Part shown: positions 17,321 through 24,296 of the stretch, piece after piece | How positions within the stretch are numbered: the first letter of the stretch is position 1 | How the letters are laid out: each line of letters starts with the position of its first letter | Origin: an uncultured Acetobacteraceae bacterium | GTDB lineage: Bacteria; Pseudomonadota; Alphaproteobacteria; Acetobacterales; Acetobacteraceae | Assembly (NCBI GenBank): GCA_903907955.1 | Contig: CAIVPZ010000109.1 | Coordinates: forward strand, 62,001-126,000 | Direction of reading: 5' to 3' | DNA: 64,000 nucleotides | The notes under the pieces: generated by a model | Told to the model about the DNA's origin: nothing | Database searches by the model: none | The model's input: only the letters and a program-made list of their open reading frames with translations | Program-made: the position numbers and the translations under genes

Positions 17321-17536
17321 ATGGAAAGTGCTTTCATCAAAGTCCTTCCAGATATTCCGGATAAACTGCAGGGTGTCGCCATGCCCATTCAGTCGCCGGT
17401 CCGATATTCCTTGCCGCTCGCCGACAGGCCAACCGGCGCCCGCGGCGCGGCGGCCTTGCGGGCGGCGGCACGGGCCGATGTTCGGCTGGTGCGCGACGAC
17501 GGGACCGAGGACCTCGAGCGCACGAATGGGATCTGA
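17321..17536 (+). CDS. Possible antitoxin-like small ORF upstream of the PIN remnant
   Basis: 71 codons; an internal ATG at 17381 gives a 51-residue alternative. The product (MPIQSPVRYSLPLADRPTG ... RLVRDDGTEDLERTNGI) matches no antitoxin family I know. Its stop lies 11 bases inside the PIN-domain start, the arrangement of toxin-antitoxin operons. It may be a degraded antitoxin or a chance frame. Confidence 0.3.
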   Translation: MESAFIKVLPDIPDKLQGVAMPIQSPVRYSLPLADRPTGARGAAALRAAARADVRLVRDDGTEDLERTNGI

Positions 17537-17800
17537 AGGCCCTGGCCGACCGTCGCCGGTTAGCCTCGATGCCAACCTTCTCTATCCATTCCATCTGCGA
17601 AATCTGCTGGTGCAGTTGAGCGTCGATTCCATCATCACGCCGCGTTGGACCGGGCGTATCCATGAGGAATGGATTGGCAATTTGGTCGCGGCGGGCAAGG
17701 CGCCGCGGGACCGCCTGCCGGTTACCCTGGCGCTGATGAATGACGTCCTGCCGGAGGCGGATTTGCGGGGCTGGGAGGCGTATATGGGGGGCTGGCGCTG
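17526..17800 (+). pseudogene. Truncated PIN-domain (VapC-like) toxin
   Basis: From the ATG at 17526 the frame reads SLDANLLYPFHLRNLLVQL, then ITPRWTGRIHEEWIGNL, and RDRLPVTLALMNDVLPEADL. This is the N-terminal half of a PIN nuclease, with the first catalytic aspartate in LDANLLYP and the glutamate in HEEWI. The block expected next (DPDDRHVLAAA-type, carrying further acidic residues) is missing. From about 17800 the sequence is instead the antisense of a truncated integrase. The remnant should be inactive. Confidence 0.65.
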
Positions 17801-17810
17801 CCTGATTGCT

Positions 17811-18300
17811 CGTCCAGATCGGCTCCAGAGCCGCGACAACGTGCCCGGTTTCCACCTCGGCTATCGGCAGGTCGCCCAGGTGCGGGAACACGCAGGAGCC
17901 GAGACTCTGGTTCCACTGATAGATGTGCTTGTCGTTCGACCAACTCGCCTCATGGGCGGTGATGTACTTCTCCGCCACCGCCCGGAAGGAAATCCGGGCC
18001 ACGACCTCGCGCTGTACCTCCGCCCGCGCCTCGGCCTTCTGCGCCTCGCGCTGGTCAAGGGGGTCGATCCCGTCCCGCACCTGCTTGAGCAGCGCGCCGG
18101 CCTTTAGCCGGGCTTCGGCAAGAGTGACGGCGGCGGCGTTTGCTGCCCGGCCCGGCGCCGGTCCTAGCCCTATCTCGCGCATCTTGCCGTTGCGCACCCA
18201 CCGGAACACCCACCAGCGCCCGCCCTCGGGGCGCACCAGCAGATACAGCCCGTTGCCGTCGCCATACCGGCCCGGTTTGGCCTTCTCGACTTTGGTTGCC
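17811..18300 (-). pseudogene. Truncated tyrosine integrase, N-terminal part only
   Basis: Reading on the minus strand from about 18300: LTATKVEKAKPGRYGDGNG, LYLLVRPEGGRWWVFRWVRN, GKMREIGLG, LAEARLKAGALLKQVRDGID and YITAHEASWSNDKHIYQWNQ. This is the DUF4102 arm-binding domain and the start of the SAM-like domain of phage/island integrases. Homology stops after VVAALEPIWT at 17811. The whole catalytic domain (R...HxxR...Y) is missing. At its other end the start codon has been replaced by the 108-bp element at 18301. Confidence 0.75.
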
Positions 18301-18408
18301 GTCAGAGCCTGAAAAACAATCGAACTTGAAAAAGAATGCCCGCTGCCATCATTGCGTTTTTTGCCCTCGTTCGGCGGCTTGCGGGCATTCTTTTTCAAAC
18401 TCTCAGGC
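18301..18408. repeat. 108-bp MITE-like palindromic element, copy 1
   Basis: It starts GTCAGAGCCTGAAAAACAAT and ends TTTTTCAAACTCTCAGGC. The inner arms TTGAAAAAGAATGCCCGC and GCGGGCATTCTTTTTCAA are perfect 18-bp inverted repeats around a loop of about 45 bases. The copy at 23715-23822 has the same length and differs at only 9 positions by eye. Both are more AT-rich than their surroundings. The copy abuts codon 2-3 of the integrase remnant. Confidence 0.85.
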
Positions 18409-18764
18409 CCGCTGCCTTCCGAGGCATCGCCGCGCCCTCCGCCAATAGGGGAAGGAAGGGCCATCCCGCCCCTATCCCCTAAACATTATGCGGCTTCCGT
18501 AGCGTACACAAGCGGAACCTAGCGGAACCGGAAATCAGAAAGTCATTGAATTTATTTGCTTTCGCGGGATGGGCGGCGGGGGCTATCGGGGGCCTGTGGG
18601 GGCGGTTCGGTGGACATCATCTCCACCACGTCCCGCGGAAATCTGCCGTTTTTGGCCTGCAAGGCCGGCGCCCCCTCTATTACCCCGAGACGATGCGCAC
18701 CCGGAGCGGCAGGGCGCGCAGTCCAACCGCTACAGCCCTTGGAACCCAACGATTCCTGATGGAT
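18409..18764. other. Gene-free stretch between two repeats
   Basis: About 355 bases from the MITE-like element to the next palindromic repeat. It holds a small AT-rich patch (18480-18550) and GC-rich sequence with short chance frames only. I see no gene. Confidence 0.5.
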
Positions 18765-18820
18765 TGGGGTCAAGGGGGCCACTGCCCCCTTGGTGGGTCC
18801 AGCGAAGCCCTGGCCTTCCC
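18765..18820 (+). repeat. Intergenic double-palindrome repeat, copy 3
   Basis: GGGGTCAAGGGGGCCACTGC and CCCCTTGGTGGGTCCAGCGA, then AGCCCTGGCCTTCCC. It has the same two-palindrome structure as copy 1. It lies beyond the 3' end of ilvE, with convergent-side orientation. Confidence 0.8.
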
Positions 18821-18896
18821 TATTTTCTATCTTCAGCACCCTTGGCCGGTTCGGTCAGCGGGCCGATCGCGGCGGCGCGCTGACCACCGGCATCGT

Positions 18897-19799
18897 TCAG
18901 ATCGGCGCCCTCTGCTCCACTTCCTCAGGCGACATCCGAACCAGTGCCTCGTAGTCGCGCAGCAGCGTCTCGGTGACTGGTCCCGGCGTGAAGTGCAGGT
19001 CGCCGATCTGCCGCACCGGCGTTACCTCGGCGGCGGTGCCGGCCAGGAAGACCTCGCTGGCAAGCTTCATCTCGTCGGGGAAGATCGGCCGTTCCACCAC
19101 CGTGATCTGGTTGCGCCGTGCGAGTGCGATCACGGTGCGGCGGGTGATGCCGTTCAGGAAGCAGTCCGGTGTGGGCGTGTGCAATTCGCCGTCGATGACG
19201 AAAAAGATGTTGGCGCCGGTCGCCTCGGCCACCTGGCCGCGCCAGTCCAGCATCAGCGCGTCGTCGAAGCCTTCCGCCTCGGCGCCGTGCTTGGACAGCG
19301 TGCCGATCATGTAGAGGCCGGCCGCCTTCGAGGCGGTGGGTGCGGTTTCCGGATGCGGGCGCTTCCACTCGGCCAGGCCCAGGCGCACGCCCTTCATCCG
19401 GTCGGCGCCGAACAGGTTGGGCCAGGCCCAGGTGGCGATGGCGAGGTGGATCTGCGTCGCCTGCGCCGAGACGGAAAGCTGCTCGGTGCCGCGCCAGGCG
19501 ATCGGGCGCACATAGGCTTCGACCATGTCGTTGGCCGCCAGCACCTGCTGGCAGGCGGCGTCGATTTCGTCGGCGGTATAGGGGATCTCGAAGCCGAGGA
19601 TGCGGGCCGAGCCGATCAGCCGATCGGTATGTGCGCGCAGCTTGAAGATGTGGCCGCCATAGGCCCGCTCGCCTTCGAACACGCCGCTGGCATAGTGCAG
19701 CCCATGCGACAGGATGTGCAGCGTCGCTTCCCGCCAGGGGACCAGGGCGCCATCGTACCAGATCACGCCGTCACGGTCGTCGAAAGGAACCAGCGCCAT
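18897..19799 (-). CDS. ilvE: Branched-chain amino-acid aminotransferase
   Basis: A 300-residue PLP enzyme of fold type IV. It reads IWYDGALVPW, LSHGLHYASGVFEGERAY and YVRPIAWRG. The PLP lysine is K158 in TASKAAGLYM, and the cofactor region GQVAEATGANIFFV and FLNGITRRTVIALA follow. It transfers the amino group between glutamate and branched-chain 2-keto acids. The upstream region is shared with a divergent MarR-type regulator, a common arrangement that suggests local control. Confidence 0.95.
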   Translation of the reverse strand: MALVPFDDRDGVIWYDGALVPWREATLHILSHGLHYASGVFEGERAYGGHIFKLRAHTDRLIGSARILGFEIPYTADEIDAACQQVLAANDMVEAYVRPIAWRGTEQLSVSAQATQIHLAIATWAWPNLFGADRMKGVRLGLAEWKRPHPETAPTASKAAGLYMIGTLSKHGAEAEGFDDALMLDWRGQVAEATGANIFFVIDGELHTPTPDCFLNGITRRTVIALARRNQITVVERPIFPDEMKLASEVFLAGTAAEVTPVRQIGDLHFTPGPVTETLLRDYEALVRMSPEEVEQRAPI

Positions 19800-19819
19800 C
19801 TGGGCCTATCCTCGCAATA

Positions 19820-19868
19820 TTGTTGCTGTAGTCTGGGTGACGGTATAATGCATCCTCCGATACGTCAA
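19820..19868. promoter_or_regulatory. Overlapping divergent promoter candidates between ilvE and marR
   Basis: On the + strand TTGTTG (19820-19825) and a perfect TATAAT (19844-19849) are 18 bases apart and face the MarR-type gene. On the - strand TTGACG (complement of 19863-19868) precedes a TATACC-like box (19842-19847) at a short 15-base spacing and faces ilvE. The two core regions overlap, so one bound protein could affect both. Confidence 0.45.
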
Positions 19869-19938
19869 CCAGACTGCCGTAACCGCGAGGCATCCCAGCC
19901 ATGTCAGGCCGGCGCTTTCCCACCCAGCCGGGCTCGCC

Positions 19939-20487
19939 GTGAGCATGGCTGACGCGAATGCCCCCGCCCCCCCCGGGAGCACGCTGCTGTGCCTGCGCGA
20001 GGAGGAGATCCGCGCCGCGCAGGACCTGCTGTTCTTCGCCTATCGCGACTTCACCAACGCCGCCGACGTCATCCTGGAGGAGCTTGGGATGGGGCGGGCG
20101 CATCATCGCGCGCTGCACTTCATCGGCCGCAATCCCGCCATCCCGGTCACCGAGCTGCTGGCGATCCTGCGCATCACCAAACAGAGCCTGGCGCGCGTGC
20201 TGGGCGCGCTGGTCGAGCAGGGCTATGTGGCGCAGATCCAGGGCCGGGTGGACCGGCGGCAGCGGCTGCTGGCGCTCACGCCCGCCGGTCAGGCGCTGGA
20301 GCGGCGGCTGTTCGAACGGCAACGCGTGTGCCTGGCGGCGGCCTACCGGGATGCCGGCGCGCCAGCGGTGGAGGGGTTCCGGCGGGTGATGCGCGGGATC
20401 ATGGACGAGGCCGCCCGCGCGTATATGGACCGTGCCGAACAGGAGCAGATCCGGCAGGATCGGACACAGGCGGCGCGGCCAGCCTGA
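19939..20487 (+). CDS. MarR-family transcriptional regulator
   Basis: 182 residues from GTG 19939; an ATG six bases later gives 180. The winged-helix core reads LGMGRAHHRALHFIGRNPAI, VTELLAILRITKQSLARVLG and the wing QIQGRVDRRQRLLALTPAG, all typical of MarR. The regulator probably binds as a dimer, and the ligand is unknown. It is divergent from ilvE and lies 14 bases before the response regulator, so it may be co-transcribed with the two-component genes. Confidence 0.92.
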   Translation: MSMADANAPAPPGSTLLCLREEEIRAAQDLLFFAYRDFTNAADVILEELGMGRAHHRALHFIGRNPAIPVTELLAILRITKQSLARVLGALVEQGYVAQIQGRVDRRQRLLALTPAGQALERRLFERQRVCLAAAYRDAGAPAVEGFRRVMRGIMDEAARAYMDRAEQEQIRQDRTQAARPA

Positions 20488-20501
20488 ACGGGGGACGGCA
20501 G

Positions 20502-21203
20502 ATGGCGGACGAAGCGACGATCCTGGTGGTGGACGACGACGACCGGCTGCGCACGCTGCTGTCGCGCTACCTTGCCGAGAACGGGTTCCGTGTCACCACC
20601 GCCGCCAGCGCCGCCGAGGCGCGCGAAAAGCTGCGCTTCCTGCAGCCCGAGCTGATGGTGCTGGACGTCATGATGCCGGGCGAGAGCGGCCTGGAACTGA
20701 CGCAATCGCTGCGTCGCGACAATGCCGCGGTGCCGGTGCTGCTGCTGACCGCGCGCGGCGCCCCGGAGGACCGCATCGCCGGCTTCGAGGCGGGGGCGGA
20801 CGATTACCTGCCGAAGCCGTTCGACCCGAAGGAACTGCTGCTGCGCATTCGCGCGCGCCTGCGCCGCATCGCCGCGCCGCCGCCGCTGCCGGACGCGCCG
20901 ACCGGCCCGGTGCCGCTGGGACCGCTGGCGTTCGATCCGCAGCGCGGCGAGCTGACCGGGCCGGCGGGTGTGGTCCGCCTGACCGGCGGCGAGGCGGCAC
21001 TGCTGGGCGTGCTGGCGCGCAAGCCGAACGAGGTGCTGTCGCGCGAGGATATCGTGGCGGCGCTCGACACCGACGATACCGGCGAGCGGGCGATCGACGT
21101 CATGGTGACGCGCCTGCGCCGCAAGCTGGAGGCCGATCCGCGCGAGCCACGCTTCCTGCACACCGTTCGCGGCCGGGGCTATGTTCTGAAGCCGGGGCGC
21201 TAA
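20502..21203 (+). CDS. OmpR-family response regulator
   Basis: A 233-residue protein with an N-terminal receiver domain (TILVVDDDDRLR; phospho-acceptor D55 in LMVLDVMMPG; K105 in DDYLPKPFDP) and a C-terminal winged-helix DNA-binding domain (TGGEAALLGVLARKPNEVLS, RAIDVMVTRLRRKLEADP, RTVRGRGYVL-like end). The ATG follows GGGGGACGG. The cognate sensor kinase follows 9 bases later. The target genes cannot be read from this window. Confidence 0.94.
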   Translation: MADEATILVVDDDDRLRTLLSRYLAENGFRVTTAASAAEAREKLRFLQPELMVLDVMMPGESGLELTQSLRRDNAAVPVLLLTARGAPEDRIAGFEAGADDYLPKPFDPKELLLRIRARLRRIAAPPPLPDAPTGPVPLGPLAFDPQRGELTGPAGVVRLTGGEAALLGVLARKPNEVLSREDIVAALDTDDTGERAIDVMVTRLRRKLEADPREPRFLHTVRGRGYVLKPGR

Positions 21204-21212
21204 GCAGCGCCG

Positions 21213-22544
21213 ATGCGGGTGAACATTCCCAAGGCGCATCTGATCAAGCGCATCCTGCCGCGCTCACTGCTTTGGCGCAGCCTGCTGATGATCCTGCTGC
21301 CGCTGGTGGCGGTGCAGGCGGTGGCGCTGCAGATTTTCTACGGCAGCCATCTCGACATCGTCTCGCGCCGCTTCGCGCTGGCGATCGCCGGCGAGGTGGC
21401 GATGACCGTGGAACTGCTGAACCGCTATCCCGGCGAGTCCGACCGGGCCTGGGTGCTGGCCAACGCCTGGCGGGATTGGGAGATGGCGATGCGCCTGGAG
21501 CCGCGGGCGCAGCTGGGGAGCGGGCGTCACACCAGCATGATCGGGCCGGTGGACGAGGACCTTGCCTATGCGCTGCAGGCGCGCGTGGGCCGGCCGTTCA
21601 CGGTGGACTGGGCGTCCGATCCCGTCTCGGTGCTGATCCGCGTGCAACTGACCGACGCCGTGCTCGACGTGCAGGCGCCGCGCAAGCGCCTCTATACCGA
21701 CACGATCTATCTGTTCGTCATCTGGCTGGTCGGCTCGGCACTGCTGCTGTTCATCATCGCGGCGTTGTTCATGCGCAACCAGGTGCGGGCCATCCGCCGG
21801 CTGGCGGTGGCGGCCGAGGCGTTCGGCAAAGGCCGCGACCCGGGGGCGATCAAGCCGGAGGGGGCGACCGAGGTGCGGCAGGCGGCCGCGGCCTTCAACC
21901 ACATGCAGGAGCGCATCCGCCGCTTTCTGCAGCAGCGCACCGAGATGCTGGCTGGCGTGTCGCACGACCTGCGCACGCCGCTGACCCGGCTGCGGCTGGC
22001 GCTGGCCATGCTGCCGGCGCGCGAGGAGTTGCGCGAGGAAGTGGCCGACATGACCGCCGACGTGGCGGAGATGGACCGGATGATCGGCGGATATCTGTCG
22101 TTCGCGCGCGGCGAGGGCACCGAGCAGGCCCGGATGGTGGACCTTGCCCGTCTGCTGGGGGATGTGGTGGCGGCGGCACGGCGGACCGGGGCGGCGGTCG
22201 CGCTGGAAGTGCCTGCGGCGTTGCCGGTGTTGTTGCGCCCCGATGCGGTGCGGCGGGCGATCACCAATCTGGTGGACAATGCCTGCCGTCACGCACGGCA
22301 CGTGACGCTCGGCGCCACGCGGGCCGGGTCGCGCAACATCGAGGTAACGGTGGATGATGACGGGCCGGGCATTCCGCCTGACCGGCGCGAGGGGGCGTTC
22401 CGCTCGTTCGCGAGCGGTGCTGCCGGCGGCACCGGGTTGGGTCTGGCCATCGCGCGCGACATCGTGCGGGCGCATGGGGGGGATATTGTGCTGGAGGACA
22501 GTCCGCTGGGCGGGCTGCGGGCGCGGGTGGTGTTGCCGCGATGA
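21213..22544 (+). CDS. EnvZ-like sensor histidine kinase
   Basis: A 443-residue inner-membrane kinase. Two membrane segments (about 22-42 and 164-187) flank a periplasmic domain of roughly 120 residues. A HAMP domain follows (RAIRRLAVAAEAFGKGRD), then the H-box GVSHDLRTPLTRL with phospho-histidine H251. The ATPase domain has the N box NLVDNACRHA, G1 DDDGPGIPPD and G2 GGTGLGLAIARDI. Organisation and length match EnvZ. It partners the preceding regulator. Confidence 0.94.
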   Translation: MRVNIPKAHLIKRILPRSLLWRSLLMILLPLVAVQAVALQIFYGSHLDIVSRRFALAIAGEVAMTVELLNRYPGESDRAWVLANAWRDWEMAMRLEPRAQLGSGRHTSMIGPVDEDLAYALQARVGRPFTVDWASDPVSVLIRVQLTDAVLDVQAPRKRLYTDTIYLFVIWLVGSALLLFIIAALFMRNQVRAIRRLAVAAEAFGKGRDPGAIKPEGATEVRQAAAAFNHMQERIRRFLQQRTEMLAGVSHDLRTPLTRLRLALAMLPAREELREEVADMTADVAEMDRMIGGYLSFARGEGTEQARMVDLARLLGDVVAAARRTGAAVALEVPAALPVLLRPDAVRRAITNLVDNACRHARHVTLGATRAGSRNIEVTVDDDGPGIPPDRREGAFRSFASGAAGGTGLGLAIARDIVRAHGGDIVLEDSPLGGLRARVVLPR

Positions 22545-22584
22545 CGATCGGCCTGGGCCGGGGGGGTAGCGGCTAAGAAAGACG

Positions 22585-22650
22585 TTAAGGAAGGCCAGGG
22601 CTCTGCCCGCAAGGGGGCAAGGCGGCCACTGCCCCCTTGCGCGAAGGCCC
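22585..22650 (-). repeat. Intergenic double-palindrome repeat, copy 4 (reverse orientation)
   Basis: TTAAGGAAGGCCAGGGCTCT, then GCCCGCAAGGGGGCAAGGCG and GCCACTGCCCCCTTGCG. It is the reverse orientation of copy 1 with an interrupted first palindrome. It lies between the convergent histidine kinase gene and the gene at 22686. Confidence 0.8.
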
Positions 22651-22685
22651 GCTATGCGGGGCCGCCCCCTGTTCAAGCCGCCGGA

Positions 22686-23087
22686 TCAGGGCGGCGGGTT
22701 CAGGTAGTTCGCCTGACCCATCACGCGCTCCTTGAACAGCGACCACAGCATCCCGGTGGCCAGCAGCAGAGCCGCACAGGTCAGCAGGACGTAGGTGCGG
22801 GTGCGCGGCTGGTTGAGATCGATCACGTCGAGCTCGTCCAGGCTGAGCGCGCCGAACACCATCACCGCGACGGTGGCGCCGATGCCGGGGCGGCCCAGCG
22901 CCGCGTGGGCGATGCGGATGAACAGCACCAGCAGGGTCAGCAGCGCGCCGGTGGCGGCGGCCTTTTCGGACAGCAGCGGGCCGGCGCTGCGAACCCAGTC
23001 GAGGTAGCAGTAGCCGGTGGGGTTCCAGATGCCGAAGACCAGCGCGAGGCACATCATCACGCGCGCCAGGGTTCCACCGATCGTCAT
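22686..23087 (-). CDS. Small four-helix membrane protein, NPxGYxY family, copy A
   Basis: A 133-residue membrane protein with about four hydrophobic segments. Near the N-terminus it reads GIWNPTGYCYLDWV, which pairs with TYNPSGYSYYHWI in the neighbouring gene at 23248. The conserved ALSLDELDVIDLNQ aligns with a WIDLTDS segment in the neighbour. This appears to be a DUF6524-like family (my recollection, to be checked). Function is unknown. The two genes are tandem paralogues separated by 160 bases on the same strand. Confidence 0.75.
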   Translation of the reverse strand: MTIGGTLARVMMCLALVFGIWNPTGYCYLDWVRSAGPLLSEKAAATGALLTLLVLFIRIAHAALGRPGIGATVAVMVFGALSLDELDVIDLNQPRTRTYVLLTCAALLLATGMLWSLFKERVMGQANYLNPPP

Positions 23088-23247
23088 GGCGTGGCCTCAA
23101 CGAAGGTTTCGTGTGTCCGTATTCCGGCGCCGATGGACGCAGCCGCGCCGACATGGGGGGGCGACGCCGATATCGCGCAGCGCCGCAGCCACGGGCGAAG
23201 CCAGGACGAGTGCGTGACGGGCGATCCGGGCATCGGTGCGATTGGCA

Positions 23248-23685
23248 TCAACCGAACAGCGGCGGGTTGCTGATCGTCCTGGAGTCCTTCTGGCCGGTGA
23301 GCCGGAAACGGATCTGCGAGAACGGCAGGCCGGCACTCAGGATAGCGATCACCGCGCCTTCCAGCACCAGCGTGCGCTGCATGCTGTCGGTCAGGTCGAT
23401 CCAGCCCCAGTTGTTCAGCATCCAGATCAGCGAGGCGACGAGCGCGATCCCGGGCGTCAGCAGGAGCCGGCCGAGCGAGCGGACGGTGGCGTTGAGACAG
23501 ATGATGAAACCGAGCAGGATCACGATGCCGACGCAGAGCTTGGACGCCAGCCGGTCGCCGCCGGTTTCGGTGATCCAGTGGTAGTAGGAATACCCGCTGG
23601 GATTGTAGGTGCCGTAGACCAGCAGCATGACCAGCAGCGTGCGCGAGACAACGCCGCCGAGCTCACTTGCTCCGTAGGCGCTCAT
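23248..23685 (-). CDS. Small four-helix membrane protein, NPxGYxY family, copy B
   Basis: A 145-residue membrane protein, paralogue of the product of 22686-23087. It has four hydrophobic segments and the motif YGTYNPSGYSYYHWITET near the N-terminus. Later it reads NNWGWIDLTDSMQRTLVLEG. The C-terminus QIRFRLTGQKDSRTISNPP is polar. Function is unknown. The 108-bp palindromic element copy 2 lies 29 bases upstream of its start, where the promoter would be expected. Confidence 0.78.
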   Translation of the reverse strand: MSAYGASELGGVVSRTLLVMLLVYGTYNPSGYSYYHWITETGGDRLASKLCVGIVILLGFIICLNATVRSLGRLLLTPGIALVASLIWMLNNWGWIDLTDSMQRTLVLEGAVIAILSAGLPFSQIRFRLTGQKDSRTISNPPLFG

Positions 23686-23714
23686 GCATCGTCTCCCAGT
23701 CCAGCAGGGGTTGC

Positions 23715-23822
23715 GTCAGAGCTTGAAAATCAATCGAACTTGAAAAAGAATGCCCGCTGATATCATTGAGTTTTTCGTCATCGCTCGGCGGCTTGCGGGC
23801 ATTCTTTTTCAAACTCTCAGGC
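23715..23822. repeat. 108-bp MITE-like palindromic element, copy 2
   Basis: Same length and ends as the copy at 18301: GTCAGAGCTTGAAAATCAAT at the left and TTTTTCAAACTCTCAGGC at the right, with the perfect inner arms TTGAAAAAGAATGCCCGC and GCGGGCATTCTTTTTCAA. About nine differences from copy 1, mostly in the loop. It sits between the start of the gene at 23248-23685 and a gene-free region (23823-24296). Confidence 0.85.
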
Positions 23823-24296
23823 GTCGGGTCAACGCGGCATCGCCTGACCCGGCGGATGCCCGGGGGTCGTTTACACCCAGGCCGGACCCAAATCCCCAGA
23901 AAAATGATCCGGTCCGATCCTGATGGGGAGGGTGCGAGGGCATGGCTGCCGGCGACGGGATGCCCGGCGATGTCCCCCGGGCGGCGATGCCGGGGCCTGA
24001 CGCGCGCCGGCGAACTGCCGGCCGCGCCAGTCCGGTTGCATACCGTAACCATGGCTTGACGCTGCGGGCCGCTTTTGGCTAAACTCACTATTGGATGCTT
24101 TCAGTAGTAGCAGCAGAATTCCATTCATCAAAAAGCTGTGCGGGGCGCAACCGGACGTGGGATATTCCCCGTGCGGCCGATACGTTGTTCCTGAGCGCGA
24201 TTCCAGCGGGGCATCGTGCAATTCCTGCTGCCCCGCTTTCATGCGCGTGGGTCGGATGACGTGGGCGCCGGTGCGTGCCGGGTGGAGGAGGATACG
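23823..24296. other. Gene-free leader region upstream of the 24297-34594 cluster
   Basis: No gene is seen. It contains a sigma70-like promoter candidate (24056-24085), an AT-richer patch with TCAGTAGTAGCAGCAGAATT around 24100-24120, and a leader of about 205 bases before the ATG at 24297, which is preceded by GGAGGAGG at 24284-24291. Confidence 0.5.
24056..24085 (+). promoter_or_regulatory. Sigma70-like promoter candidate for the RND/exported-protein cluster
   Basis: TTGACG (24056-24061) and TAAACT (24080-24085) are 18 bases apart in a locally AT-richer stretch. They precede the co-directional genes from 24297 onward with a long untranslated leader. Confidence 0.45.

Noticed and set aside
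18546-19952. 468-codon plus frame across the ilvE region
   Set aside because: Antisense of ilvE and of a repeat; no domain.
23823-24055. Short frames between the MITE-like element and the promoter
   Set aside because: Compositionally ordinary, no start with ribosome-binding site, no family similarity.
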